A DNA stretch of 48,885 nt from Petrocella sp. FN5 (GTDB lineage: Bacteria > Bacillota > Clostridia > Lachnospirales > Vallitaleaceae): the NCBI RefSeq assembly GCF_029210395.1, contig NZ_JARGDP010000018.1, forward strand, positions 1-48,885, in the 5' to 3' direction. Positions within the stretch are counted from its first letter, which is position 1, and every line of letters starts with the position of its first letter. Positions 18,591-27,528 of this stretch are shown in pieces. Below the pieces are notes generated by a model. It did no database searches and was not told the DNA's origin. It saw only the letters and a list, made by a program, of their open reading frames with translations. The translations under genes were made by a program, and so were the position numbers.

Positions 18591-19727
18591 GCCAACCACC
18601 AGTGCTAAGGACAAAAAAGCAATAGCAAACCCCAAGACGATGCCTGTGTAGCCCATGGTTTCTCTCAAACTCGCCATATCAAAACTGTTTAGATTCGCAA
18701 TGGTGTTGTTGGCTTTTACATACCAGTATGTAGGTGTAAAGCTTGCAATCTTTAGAACCTCCTCCCCCAGAAATTCTTGAGGCACAAAAACACCACTGAT
18801 AAAACTAGGACCTAAAGCTATAACGTTTGTAAGGGCCGATATACTTTCTTGATTTTTTACCAAGTTGCCCACTAAAAAACTGATGCTTACTGCACATAAA
18901 GTAAATACAAAGGAATTAATAAGGAATAACAAGGTATTGGTTGTATTGCTATTTTTGTAATCAAATACAATACAAAAACCGACCATAATAGCCCAGCATA
19001 TAACCGCAAATATACCGTTAGCTAAAATAAACTGGAAGTTGGAGCTACCTGCCGGAATCGGAGAACAAGCATTCCGCCGTCTAAGATCTTGGTTGTTAAA
19101 AACCAAAATTATCGTTGATATTCCTAATATTAGTACTGAAAAGAGTGAATACGCTAGGTAGTTATAATAATACATGGCATAGCTTTGATCTTGCTTAAGT
19201 TCCTCACCACCATTCAAATTGACTTTTGTTTCCATTTCCATATCTTTATGTATATGACTGACTATTTTACTACTGTCTATACTGGATTTGGAATTGTATA
19301 GTTGAGCAATTCTCAGATATTGATTAACCTTCAGATCCACATACACTGCATCCACCGAATTTGGAACACTTGTTTTTTCAATCCAAACCTCTTCACCCTT
19401 TAAAAACTTATCCGTGAAATCTTCAGGTATCCTAAGGATATATGTTACTTTTCTAAAATACAAAGCATCTTGTAAAGCACTTGAATCATCTTCCAGTGGA
19501 ACAATATTTGCAATTTCTTTGAGACCATCAATTAGCCCTGTCACTAATGGTGAGGCATCGTAATTAATAACAGCAATATTTGTTTTGGATTGAACAAAGC
19601 CTTTTTCCCGTTCAGTTCTAGTAGCGCTTGCAATCAGAAGAGATATGACTAGAAAAAGACCAACATATATCATCATAACCGGCAACTTTTTTTTGAATAT
19701 TTTAAGACACAGTCTAAATACTGGCAT
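18561..19727 (-). CDS. ABC-2 type permease (LnrN-like)
   Basis: 388 residues: one N-terminal hydrophobic segment, a large extracytoplasmic loop (about 35-170), then five C-terminal segments, the ABC-2 exporter layout. AAGGAGG precedes the ATG, and the start overlaps the upstream permease gene by 14 bases. It is third in an ATPase-permease-permease operon next to a DesK/NarL-type two-component system. Size and order match Bacillus subtilis LnrN of the linearmycin-resistance exporter LnrLMN. The substrate here is unknown; amphipathic antibiotics or membrane-active lipids are the natural guess. Confidence 0.87.
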   Translation of the reverse strand: MPVFRLCLKIFKKKLPVMMIYVGLFLVISLLIASATRTEREKGFVQSKTNIAVINYDASPLVTGLIDGLKEIANIVPLEDDSSALQDALYFRKVTYILRIPEDFTDKFLKGEEVWIEKTSVPNSVDAVYVDLKVNQYLRIAQLYNSKSSIDSSKIVSHIHKDMEMETKVNLNGGEELKQDQSYAMYYYNYLAYSLFSVLILGISTIILVFNNQDLRRRNACSPIPAGSSNFQFILANGIFAVICWAIMVGFCIVFDYKNSNTTNTLLFLINSFVFTLCAVSISFLVGNLVKNQESISALTNVIALGPSFISGVFVPQEFLGEEVLKIASFTPTYWYVKANNTIANLNSFDMASLRETMGYTGIVLGFAIAFLSLALVVGKKKQLSHEA

Positions 19728-20850
19728 ATTTTTCCCTCCTTATAATCCGATAGGTTATAATTGAAAATATAAGAATGAAGGCAACAAGACTTAGTGCATT
19801 CATACTATAACGTTCATAATCATCATAATAGTACAGTGCATAAAAAGCATCCGCAAGAACATGAATTGGATTCAGTCTGCCTATGATTGGTGCATTCTGA
19901 TCAATGATATATTTCATTTCACCATACATCATACCGCTTAAAAACGAGCCCAGCATACTAACTCCTATGCATACCGCTGATTTTATACCTTCACCACCCT
20001 TTACAACCACACCAATCAAGGCACCCATTGTAATACCAACCACACTTCCTAAAATAGTTGTTAAAATAACCAGGCCAAATTGATGACCAAAATCAATACC
20101 CAGTCCAAAGTACAGATAAGCTAGAAGAACCATCAGCTCAGCCGTATGAATTAAAACCGAAGAAGCCCCACTATAGATAAATGCCTTAAGCTTATGTACT
20201 GGAGATAGATTAACCCTTGCAGCATGGGGTGATTGATCCGCTTGAATATCAATGACTTCTCTAAGTCCAAAAAAAGAACCGTATAAACAACTCATGGCAA
20301 TAAGCGCATAAAAATACATCAGTGTGTTGTCCGGATTTGCTTGGCTAAGTTGAAATTCCTTTGTATACAAAGCACCTTCTTCAAGTTTGGTTATTACATC
20401 TTTCAATACTGTCGAATCCTCTTTTGCTATATTTATTACGGCTGAATACGTCTGACTATATTGGTCCAGAAAAAGCTTAATTACACTTTGATTAAACCCT
20501 TTTTGATGAACGGTTAAAACCATTGGACTACCAACCTGTATGAAACCATCAATACTATTTGATACCAGCTTTTCTTTGGCTTCTTCTTCATTCATAAGAG
20601 ATGCAGAAAACATGGGTTTCTCATCTTTTGACAGCATTTGAATTAGTTGCTGAAAAGCAAAATCTTTTTCATAGTTGTCATCCTTAATTATACCAATATT
20701 GATGGTGTTGAACCTTTCATGATCATTGAGCCCACTAAAGGCTAGACTAAAGAAGGTTGCCAATAATAAAGGGAAAACCAATGTCCAAAAAATCATGGAC
20801 TTATTTCTAATAAGGGACTTAAACCTATACTTAAATATATGAATAAACAT
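19714..20850 (-). CDS. ABC-2 type permease (LnrM-like)
   Basis: 378 residues with the same layout as the next gene: an N-terminal segment (KSMIFWTLVFPLLLATFFSLAF), an outside loop of about 140 residues, then five or six hydrophobic segments. AGGAGG lies 5 bases before the ATG. The two permeases probably form a heterodimer driven by the ATPase encoded just upstream (9-base gap). A position counterpart of LnrM. Confidence 0.87.
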   Translation of the reverse strand: MFIHIFKYRFKSLIRNKSMIFWTLVFPLLLATFFSLAFSGLNDHERFNTINIGIIKDDNYEKDFAFQQLIQMLSKDEKPMFSASLMNEEEAKEKLVSNSIDGFIQVGSPMVLTVHQKGFNQSVIKLFLDQYSQTYSAVINIAKEDSTVLKDVITKLEEGALYTKEFQLSQANPDNTLMYFYALIAMSCLYGSFFGLREVIDIQADQSPHAARVNLSPVHKLKAFIYSGASSVLIHTAELMVLLAYLYFGLGIDFGHQFGLVILTTILGSVVGITMGALIGVVVKGGEGIKSAVCIGVSMLGSFLSGMMYGEMKYIIDQNAPIIGRLNPIHVLADAFYALYYYDDYERYSMNALSLVAFILIFSIITYRIIRREKYASI

Positions 20851-20859
20851 TGTATCCTC

Positions 20860-21792
20860 CTAATCTCTCAGCTCTTTGCCTGTTATTTCCAAAAAAACAT
20901 CATTAAGCGTAGGCTTCTCTGAATAGATTGTACCAAAATTGATGCCATTTTTTCGAACATAGTTTAATACACTTTCTAAGTTGTCTTTACCCTTATGCGA
21001 CTTTATAACCAGCGTATGATCCTGGTACACCACTGAGGTAATGTTTGGTAATGCCTCAATTTCTTTTACATGAATGTCCTTCAGATTAAAGACTTCAACA
21101 GATATCTTCTCTCCAAGAGATATCATACTTTTCAACTCTTCTTTTGAACCTTCTGCAATAATCCTTCCCTTATCTAAAATCATAATTCTTGAGCAAATCT
21201 GTTCAACTTCTTCCATATAATGAGAAGTGTATATTATTGTTGCACCTTGTCGATTTAGTTCAACAATGCCTTCCAGTATCTTATTGCGACTTTGAGGATC
21301 AACTGCAACAGTGGGTTCATCCAATATTATTAATTTAGGTTTATGGGCGATGCCACATGCAATATTCAGCCGTCTGAGTAAACCACCACTCAGCTTTTTG
21401 GGATAAAATTTGATAAAGTCTCCAAGACCTACAAAGGCTATGGCTTCATTAACATAGGCTTCTTTTTGTGTTTTATCCTTAATGTATAAACCACAAAAGT
21501 AATCGATGTTCTCATAAACAGTAAGTTCTTCAAAAACGGCAACATTTTGCATGACAATTCCAATATCTTTTTTTATATCGTAGGCATAGGGTGTCATCGG
21601 TTTGTCAAAAATCTCAATCATGCCTTTATCATACTTGAGCAATGAAAGAATACAATTAATTGCTGTTGTTTTTCCCGAACCGTTTGGACCCAATAACCCA
21701 AATATCTCCCCTTGCCTCACATCCATAGAAAGATGATCAATTGCCGTTAATTCCCCATATCTTTTCACCAGATTCTCTACATGTACAATCAT
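20860..21792 (-). CDS. ABC transporter ATPase (LnrL-like)
   Basis: 310 residues from the ATG at 21792, set by GGAGG 5 bases upstream; the frame runs four codons further to a TTG that overlaps that site. Walker A GLLGPNGSGKTTAIN, signature LSGGLLRRLN, Walker B LIILDEPTVAVD, switch His in YTSHYMEE. The C-terminal ~90 residues form the extra domain seen in DrrA/LnrL-type exporters. It powers the two permeases downstream. A perfect -10 with a poor -35 precedes it, which suits activation by the divergent response regulator. Confidence 0.92.
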   Translation of the reverse strand: MIVHVENLVKRYGELTAIDHLSMDVRQGEIFGLLGPNGSGKTTAINCILSLLKYDKGMIEIFDKPMTPYAYDIKKDIGIVMQNVAVFEELTVYENIDYFCGLYIKDKTQKEAYVNEAIAFVGLGDFIKFYPKKLSGGLLRRLNIACGIAHKPKLIILDEPTVAVDPQSRNKILEGIVELNRQGATIIYTSHYMEEVEQICSRIMILDKGRIIAEGSKEELKSMISLGEKISVEVFNLKDIHVKEIEALPNITSVVYQDHTLVIKSHKGKDNLESVLNYVRKNGINFGTIYSEKPTLNDVFLEITGKELRD

Positions 21793-21835
21793 AATGACCT
21801 CCAATTATCCTGTTTAAATATCCTTTAATAACTTC

Positions 21836-21841
21836 ATTATA
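21836..21841 (-). promoter_or_regulatory. -10 box of the ABC transporter operon
   Basis: TATAAT on the - strand, 44 bases from the ATPase start. No good -35 hexamer lies 16-18 bases upstream, which suggests activator dependence. Confidence 0.5.
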
Positions 21842-21883
21842 GACCTCTCCTATCTATCATGTAAGTGATCAGATTCACAACTT

Positions 21884-21915
21884 TTAATGACAAATGTCAC
21901 ATTAATAGATATAAT
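21884..21915 (+). promoter_or_regulatory. Promoter of the sensor kinase gene with overlapping dyad
   Basis: ATGACA (21887-21892), 17-base spacer, TATAAT (21910-21915). The dyad TGACA-AA-TGTCA (21888-21899) covers the -35 box and a second dyad TTAATG/CATTAA surrounds it: a likely binding site for the NarL-type regulator encoded downstream. Confidence 0.6.
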
Positions 21916-21960
21916 AAAGCTAGAGTCATCCTATATGATCTATCTAACAAAGGAGAAGCT

Positions 21961-23034
21961 ATGAGAAACCATTATGATTATATGGATAAAATTGTTCTTT
22001 TCATATGTTGCCTCGTCATTTATCAGTCTATGTATAACACTGAATTAAATGTCATTCCCTTACTCATAGCTGTTGCCATCTCCAGCTTCATTATGGTCTT
22101 TGAACATACACCGTTTGCGCGCTATTTTTTATATATACTCTATATGATCATTACTCTATTTTATAAAGATTCCATTTTTTTCATGCCTTTAATTATATAT
22201 GACTTAATCGATGAACCTTTGCGCTATCTTTACGCCTTACCCTTATTGCCGCTCTCTGATTTTTTTCTCACCCATAGCTTGATTGAGGCTTTTCTAATCT
22301 TTGTTGTAATTATGTTAGCCATATTTATCCGCTTAAAAAGTAGAGATATAATTGGTTTTAAGGCAAAGTATTTTCGGCTTTTGGACACAACAAAAGAGCT
22401 GTCCCTTAAGCTAGAACAGCAAAATCAAGACTTAATTGATAAACAAGATCATGAAATTCATATTGCCACCTTAAATGAAAGGAACCGAATCGCTAGAGAA
22501 ATTCATGATCATGTTGGCCATCAGCTTTCCTCATCTTTATTACAAATTGGTGCACTCATGGCTATTTGTAAAGATCAAGAACAATTAATGCGGTTAAATG
22601 GACTCAAAAAAACCTTAAGCCTTGGTATGGACAATATTAGAAATAGTATTCATAACCTATATGATCATGCAATCGACTTGGATGCACAACTTACTGAGAT
22701 TCTTAAGGACTTTACCTTTTGCAAGGCAATATATAATAACTCTATTCTAGAAGCTCCCAACCAGAAACAAAGCTATGCCTTTATATCCATCGTTAAGGAA
22801 GCTTTATCTAATATTATGAAGCATGCCCAGGCTACTGAAGTTAGTATTTTACTTCGTGAACACCCTAGCATGTATCAATTAATCATCCGTGATAATGGAA
22901 GTGTTGCCGATTATAATCCTAATGATGGGATCGGTTTAAAAAATATGGCACAACGGGTTGAGGTTTTGAAAGGCCATTTACAAATTAGAACACAAAATGG
23001 ATTTGAAATTTTTGTTTCACTACCAAAAACCTAA
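21961..23034 (+). CDS. DesK/LnrJ-type sensor histidine kinase
   Basis: 357 residues from the ATG at 21961, set by AAAGGAGAAG; the frame is open upstream to 21865 but without a site. Four or five hydrophobic segments fill residues 10-125 with almost no extracellular loop, the intramembrane-sensing layout. A coiled linker leads to a HisKA_3 dimerisation domain with phospho-His182 (REIHDHVGHQLS), then a HATPase domain (IVKEALSNIMKHAQA as N-box, DNGSV, GIGLKNMAQRV). It should sense membrane perturbation and phosphorylate the next gene product. The composition of the cluster matches LnrJ. Confidence 0.92.
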   Translation: MRNHYDYMDKIVLFICCLVIYQSMYNTELNVIPLLIAVAISSFIMVFEHTPFARYFLYILYMIITLFYKDSIFFMPLIIYDLIDEPLRYLYALPLLPLSDFFLTHSLIEAFLIFVVIMLAIFIRLKSRDIIGFKAKYFRLLDTTKELSLKLEQQNQDLIDKQDHEIHIATLNERNRIAREIHDHVGHQLSSSLLQIGALMAICKDQEQLMRLNGLKKTLSLGMDNIRNSIHNLYDHAIDLDAQLTEILKDFTFCKAIYNNSILEAPNQKQSYAFISIVKEALSNIMKHAQATEVSILLREHPSMYQLIIRDNGSVADYNPNDGIGLKNMAQRVEVLKGHLQIRTQNGFEIFVSLPKT

Positions 23035-23065
23035 TTACTGGATTTTATAACGATAGGAGATTTAT

Positions 23066-23692
23066 ATGAGAGTTATTGTTGTAGATGATGACCGCTTGGT
23101 AACATCATCCTTGAAAACCATCATAGAAGCTGACCCGATTATAAGTGTTGAAGGCATTGGCTATAATGGTCTTGAGGCAGTCGACTTGTTTAAGCAGCTT
23201 CAACCAGATATTCTGTTAATAGACATACGGATGGAAGAAATGAATGGTATCGATGCAGCGCGTATCATATTAGAGCGTTATCCTGAGGCTAAAGTATTAT
23301 TCTTAACCACCTTTTCAGATGATGAATATATCATTCAAGCTCTGAAAATAGGGGCAAAAGGTTATTTGCTTAAACAAAATTTTGAAAGCATTATACCTTC
23401 TCTTAAAACCGTTTACGCTGGCCAAAGGGTTTTTGGAGATGAAATTATTACAAAAATTCCTTCTCTCTTAAATGATGCTTCTTCAAATCCTTTATCTGAT
23501 TTAGAATTAAGTGATAAAGAGTTACTGATTATCACTCATGTTGCTGAGGGATTGTCCAATAAAGAAATAGCCGATCTGGTTTGTCTTGGGGAAGGTACTG
23601 TTCGTAACTACATAAGTATCATCCTTGACAAGCTTAGTCTAAGAGATCGAACTCAACTGGCAGTCTTCTATTACAAGCGTTATCATAAATGA
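23066..23692 (+). CDS. NarL-type response regulator (LnrK-like)
   Basis: 208 residues: receiver domain with acidic triad VVDDD (7-9), phospho-Asp53 (LLIDIRMEEMNG), Thr81/82 and Lys103 (YLLKQ), then a LuxR-type helix-turn-helix (about 145-205; LSNKEIADLVCLGEGTVRNY). AGGAG precedes the ATG and the kinase ends 31 bases upstream. It most likely activates the divergent ABC operon through the shared intergenic region. Confidence 0.94.
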   Translation: MRVIVVDDDRLVTSSLKTIIEADPIISVEGIGYNGLEAVDLFKQLQPDILLIDIRMEEMNGIDAARIILERYPEAKVLFLTTFSDDEYIIQALKIGAKGYLLKQNFESIIPSLKTVYAGQRVFGDEIITKIPSLLNDASSNPLSDLELSDKELLIITHVAEGLSNKEIADLVCLGEGTVRNYISIILDKLSLRDRTQLAVFYYKRYHK

Positions 23693-23750
23693 CTTTACTT
23701 TGTTCTATAAAAAAGCCAAGTTTACAATTTACGGCTAAAACAAGTGTTAA

Positions 23751-23790
23751 AAGAGCCCTTACCTTGATAAAAATCAGTGTAAGGGCTCTT
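23751..23790. terminator. Bidirectional terminator
   Basis: 12-bp perfect stem AAGAGCCCTTAC (23751-23762) with its complement (23779-23790), a 16-base loop with a small inner TGAT/ATCA stem, between convergent genes. Confidence 0.85.
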
Positions 23791-23807
23791 CTTTGTTTCG
23801 ATCTTTA

Positions 23808-24236
23808 TTACTTTTTTTCTTTACAATCAGGACAATAGCCGTATATTTCTAGACGATGACCCGATATGTCATAGTCTGTTTGTTCTTGTAGGATTTTTTC
23901 ATAGGCGCCTAAAGGACATCCTTTAATGACTTGCATTTTTTTACAACAATAGCATATTAAATGGTGCTTATGTTCCATATTGTTTATCTCAAATACAGCC
24001 ATATTATCTTCAGATAGATTTCTTTTAATAACCAGACCTTTGGATATAAAAACCTCAAGAATCCGATACACCGTTGATAAACTGATTTTTTCATCTAACT
24101 CTTTAAGCTTCAAAAAAATCAGTTCAGCTGTCACCGGTAAGTTTTCTTTCATTAATATATTATAGGTCATATTTCTTTGTTTTGTATTTTTTATGCCTTT
24201 TTCGGCAAATAGAATTTTATTTTCCTTATTTATCAT
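23808..24236 (-). CDS. Fur-family metalloregulator
   Basis: 142 residues. An N-terminal winged helix (KNTKQRNMTYNILMK, then LSTVYRILEVFISKGLV) is followed by the dimerisation domain with metal ligands (MEHKHHLIC) and two Cys pairs (CYCC and CPDC) that build the structural zinc site. The start at 24236 uses GAGG at 10 bases; a TTG 9 bases further out sits on top of it. It lies 32 bases downstream of the aldo/keto reductase gene on the same strand, probably one transcript. Fur, PerR and Zur cannot be told apart with confidence from the sequence alone. Confidence 0.9.
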   Translation of the reverse strand: MINKENKILFAEKGIKNTKQRNMTYNILMKENLPVTAELIFLKLKELDEKISLSTVYRILEVFISKGLVIKRNLSEDNMAVFEINNMEHKHHLICYCCKKMQVIKGCPLGAYEKILQEQTDYDISGHRLEIYGYCPDCKEKK

Positions 24237-24268
24237 ATAAGTCAATCCTCAACATAAGGTGTATTTGA

Positions 24269-25120
24269 TTAAAATGTTTTCAAATCCGGATCACCACCAA
24301 AACCACATGCGCCTGTCAAATTAGCTATGTCTTCAACATCTCTTTCTTCAAGCTGAAAATCAAATATATCCGCATTGGCTTCTATTCTTGAGGGCGTTAC
24401 TGATTTTGGTAGGGGCAAATAGCCTCTTTCCAAGCTCCATCTCAAGCAGATTTGAGCAATACTCTTACCATATTTTTGTTCAAAGAACTGCATTTGGGGA
24501 ATATCAAAAACTTTACCGGTACCTAAAGGACTGTAGGCTTCCAGTAATATATTATGTTTTCTACAAAACTCAACCGTCTCCTCTTGCAAATCTCCAGGAC
24601 ACAATCGAATCTGATTTACCATCGGTACTATTTTTGCCTGAGCCATAATTGCCTCTAAATGATGAGGTCTAAAGTTGCTGACACCAATCGCTTTGATCTT
24701 CCCGGCTTCATAAAGTTCCTCCATTGCCTTCCATGTTGCTGAGTTCACTTCTTCCCACTTATCCCTAAACTTAGGTGGGTTTGGCCAATGAATTAGATAG
24801 AGGTCCAAATAATCGGTATCCAAGCGCTTAAGACTTTCTTCAAAAGCCCTAAGGGTTGCTTCGTAGCCATGGTCGTCATTCCATAATTTGCTGGTGATAA
24901 ATATTTCTTCTCTAGGAATGTTACTGGCCTTGATTGCTTTACCCACACTGACTTCATTGCCATATATGGCTGCAGTATCAATATGTCTATAACCCACATC
25001 CAATGCTGTTTTTACCGATGTTATCCCCACTTCATCGTTAGGTGTCTGCCATGTACCAAAGCCAACACAAGGGATTGTCACACCATTATGTAAAGTATAA
25101 TAATCTGTTAAAGATTTCAT
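24269..25120 (-). CDS. Aldo/keto reductase
   Basis: 283 residues from the ATG at 25120, after AAGGAGTG. The AKR catalytic tetrad falls at the canonical positions: Asp48, Tyr53, Lys78 and His111 (HIDTAAIYGNE, ITSKLWN, LIHWP). The second AKR signature GVSNF and the NADPH-binding LPKSVTPSRI are present. It is a soluble NADPH-dependent carbonyl reductase of the AKR5-like group (2,5-diketogluconate reductase or methylglyoxal reductase relatives). Substrate unknown. Cotranscription with a Fur-family regulator may link it to metal or oxidative stress (inference). Confidence 0.92.
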   Translation of the reverse strand: MKSLTDYYTLHNGVTIPCVGFGTWQTPNDEVGITSVKTALDVGYRHIDTAAIYGNEVSVGKAIKASNIPREEIFITSKLWNDDHGYEATLRAFEESLKRLDTDYLDLYLIHWPNPPKFRDKWEEVNSATWKAMEELYEAGKIKAIGVSNFRPHHLEAIMAQAKIVPMVNQIRLCPGDLQEETVEFCRKHNILLEAYSPLGTGKVFDIPQMQFFEQKYGKSIAQICLRWSLERGYLPLPKSVTPSRIEANADIFDFQLEERDVEDIANLTGACGFGGDPDLKTF

Positions 25121-25211
25121 TAAAATCACTCCTTTTTCATAACATCATTATAAGGATTCTATAGGATAACTATGTCTAATTATATACCAATCTGCTTCCA
25201 TAAGGTATACC

Positions 25212-27380
25212 CTATTTTTCCTCACTGGTTTCTATCTTCTTCGGTTCTCTTTGCCCTTTTAATTTTTCGATTGGTTGAGGCTTAGAAAACAAATAGCCTT
25301 GAACAATACTAAGACTTGTTCCTTGAATCATCTCCAACTGTTCCATGGTCTCAACACCTTCTGCAACAATATCATAGTCATATATCTTAGCAATATCACA
25401 TAGAATCTGAAAAAGCTTAAAGGCTTTATCATCTTCAATTATTTGGTCCATGAAGGTCTTATCAATCTTCATCTCGTCAAAGTCAATACTCTTTAAATAA
25501 TTAAAGGACGAGTACCCTGTACCAAAGTCATCAATGGAAACCTTAAGTCCCAATACATGCAAAGATGTTATAATCGTTGCAATCTTCTTGAAATCGGCTA
25601 TAAAAATATCCTCCGTGACTTCTAAAATGACTTTTTCTGCTGGTACATTATGATACACAAGAGCATGCATAATAGTCGTAAGAAAACCAACCTCTAGAAA
25701 ATGGGTGGGGCTGATGTTAATTGAGACGGTTACGCCGTCACCATATATTTCCTTTAGCTTAGCATAGTCTCCCATGACTTTATCAATAATATAGTCACCA
25801 AATTTGGATGTCAAGTTCAGTTCACTTAAAGCCGGTATAAAAACATTAGGCGGCACATAGCCCAGTTCATCCGAAAACCATCTTGATAATGCCTCTACTC
25901 CAACCACTTTGTTTTTCACAAAATCATACTTTTCCTGATAGTGTATCGCTATCTTCTTCTCCTCAATGGCAACTTTTAAATATTTTCGCATCTCAAGTTC
26001 ATCAATGATGGCTTTTTCCATGTCGCTATCAAAAAGATAGATTTTTGTATTTCTTTGCTCCTTAGCATGTTTCATTGCCATGGATACTTTGTTATAGAGC
26101 ATCTCAAAATCCAGTCCCTGATCTGGATAATTAGCAATTGCAACATGATAATCCAATGGATGCAAAAACTCATTGGTAATCAAAAATTTATGAATCCCTT
26201 CCTGTAATTTTTCAATACTGGCCCTTACTTGGACCGCCGACTTTTCCTCTAACCATATTGAAAACTCATTGCCACTTGTTCTTGCAATAAAAAATATATC
26301 CTTCACCAGGCTTCTGAAGTATGTCCCAATTTTCTTTAGAAGCTCATCGCCTTGGTCATAACCCATCGTTGAATTAATCACTTTAAAAGCTCTGATATCT
26401 AATTGAACCAAATATGCCTCTTTATTGCATTGTTTCATTCTCGTTATAACATGTTTTTTAAATCTATTTCTATTTGGCAGTTTAGTCAACTCGTCATTAT
26501 AAGCTAAATAGGTTAGCCTCTCTGTCTGTAAAGTAAGATTCTTTCTCGTTACCTCCATGGACGCCACCATAAGATTATAACCCTTGGTCAATTGGCCGAT
26601 CTCGTCTTGAGAATTGACTTCCGGTATGGTCTGATACACTCCCTTGCTCACCCCACCCATGCCTTCTGACACCAGTATAACCGGCCGTGTCACCCGCCTA
26701 AGTATACCTGCAGCTATAACCGTTATAAGAATCATAAGACCTAAGTAAATGAAGACTAAAACAAAGAGTATGATGCGAGCTGAGGCATTAAAATCCATCT
26801 CATAGGCCGTCGCCGAAACAATCCACCCCCAGTTAGGATCATAGCCTGCATAGGCAATCTTATCTGCAATTACATCTGAATGGGGTAATACCCACGAGTA
26901 ATAAGTAAAACCACCACCATTTAGTCCTTTTTCTATCTGATCTCTGACGATATAATTGTTTGGATTTTTCATATCTGTAACATCTATAACATTTAAACCT
27001 TCCAAAGTCGGATGCATGATTTCCGTACCTTCTAGATCATAAATAATCATATAACCATTTTCTCCAAGATCAATTCTACCATGTAAGGTTCGGGTTCCAT
27101 CTTCATTCATCGGACCCAGTAGAGCAACTTTAACATTTTCCTTTGCTTCTTCCTCTGTTGTTGCTCCAGCCAAGCTTTTATCATATTCTGCCTCAATAAG
27201 CTTCAAAGCCATAACCACTGCATTTTTCATGGTAACTTCACCTTTATCCTGAAGGGCCTTACTTGCAATATAATACCCTGAGACCCCTATTCCAAAAGTA
27301 GCCAAAGACAACAAAACAACAAAAACCATCATCAGCTTCTTATTGAGTGAGTATTTGAATTTATTGGGTGTAGCCTTCAT
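25212..27380 (-). CDS. c-di-GMP phosphodiesterase: Cache + HAMP + degenerate GGDEF + EAL
   Basis: 722 residues. TM1 at about 16-40, an extracellular single-Cache sensor (about 45-205; GENGYMIIYDLEGTEIMHP), TM2 at about 205-230, HAMP, then GGDEF and EAL domains. The GGDEF motif reads SGNEF, so cyclase activity is unlikely; it may still bind GTP. The EAL domain keeps the catalytic set: EALSRW, NISPTHF, EVTED, DDFGTGYSS, KIDKTFM, EGVET and QGYLFSKP. It should therefore degrade c-di-GMP to pGpG. GGAGG precedes the ATG. It follows the propeller-GGDEF gene on the same strand after 148 bases with its own promoter. Confidence 0.92.
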   Translation of the reverse strand: MKATPNKFKYSLNKKLMMVFVVLLSLATFGIGVSGYYIASKALQDKGEVTMKNAVVMALKLIEAEYDKSLAGATTEEEAKENVKVALLGPMNEDGTRTLHGRIDLGENGYMIIYDLEGTEIMHPTLEGLNVIDVTDMKNPNNYIVRDQIEKGLNGGGFTYYSWVLPHSDVIADKIAYAGYDPNWGWIVSATAYEMDFNASARIILFVLVFIYLGLMILITVIAAGILRRVTRPVILVSEGMGGVSKGVYQTIPEVNSQDEIGQLTKGYNLMVASMEVTRKNLTLQTERLTYLAYNDELTKLPNRNRFKKHVITRMKQCNKEAYLVQLDIRAFKVINSTMGYDQGDELLKKIGTYFRSLVKDIFFIARTSGNEFSIWLEEKSAVQVRASIEKLQEGIHKFLITNEFLHPLDYHVAIANYPDQGLDFEMLYNKVSMAMKHAKEQRNTKIYLFDSDMEKAIIDELEMRKYLKVAIEEKKIAIHYQEKYDFVKNKVVGVEALSRWFSDELGYVPPNVFIPALSELNLTSKFGDYIIDKVMGDYAKLKEIYGDGVTVSINISPTHFLEVGFLTTIMHALVYHNVPAEKVILEVTEDIFIADFKKIATIITSLHVLGLKVSIDDFGTGYSSFNYLKSIDFDEMKIDKTFMDQIIEDDKAFKLFQILCDIAKIYDYDIVAEGVETMEQLEMIQGTSLSIVQGYLFSKPQPIEKLKGQREPKKIETSEEK

Positions 27381-27437
27381 AGATGACCTCCATAAGATGT
27401 TATATTAATGCCTTAAGTTCCTACCTTAGCACCCTTA

Positions 27438-27466
27438 ATTATACGCAAAGCAATTGAAAATAACAA
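27438..27466 (-). promoter_or_regulatory. Promoter of the Cache-EAL gene
   Basis: On the - strand TTGTTA (27461-27466), 17-base spacer, perfect TATAAT (27438-27443), about 58 bases before the start codon. Confidence 0.65.
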
Positions 27467-27503
27467 GGATTACACGTATAAAATTTTTTAACGTTATACA
27501 GGT

Positions 27504-27522
27504 TGTGGAAGGGTTTTCATGG
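27504..27522. repeat. 19-base repeat, copy 1
   Basis: On the - strand CCATGAAAACCCTTCCACA; an exact copy in the opposite orientation is at 41295-41313. It lies just after the stop codon of the propeller-GGDEF gene. Confidence 0.7.
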
Positions 27523-27528
27523 GATCTT

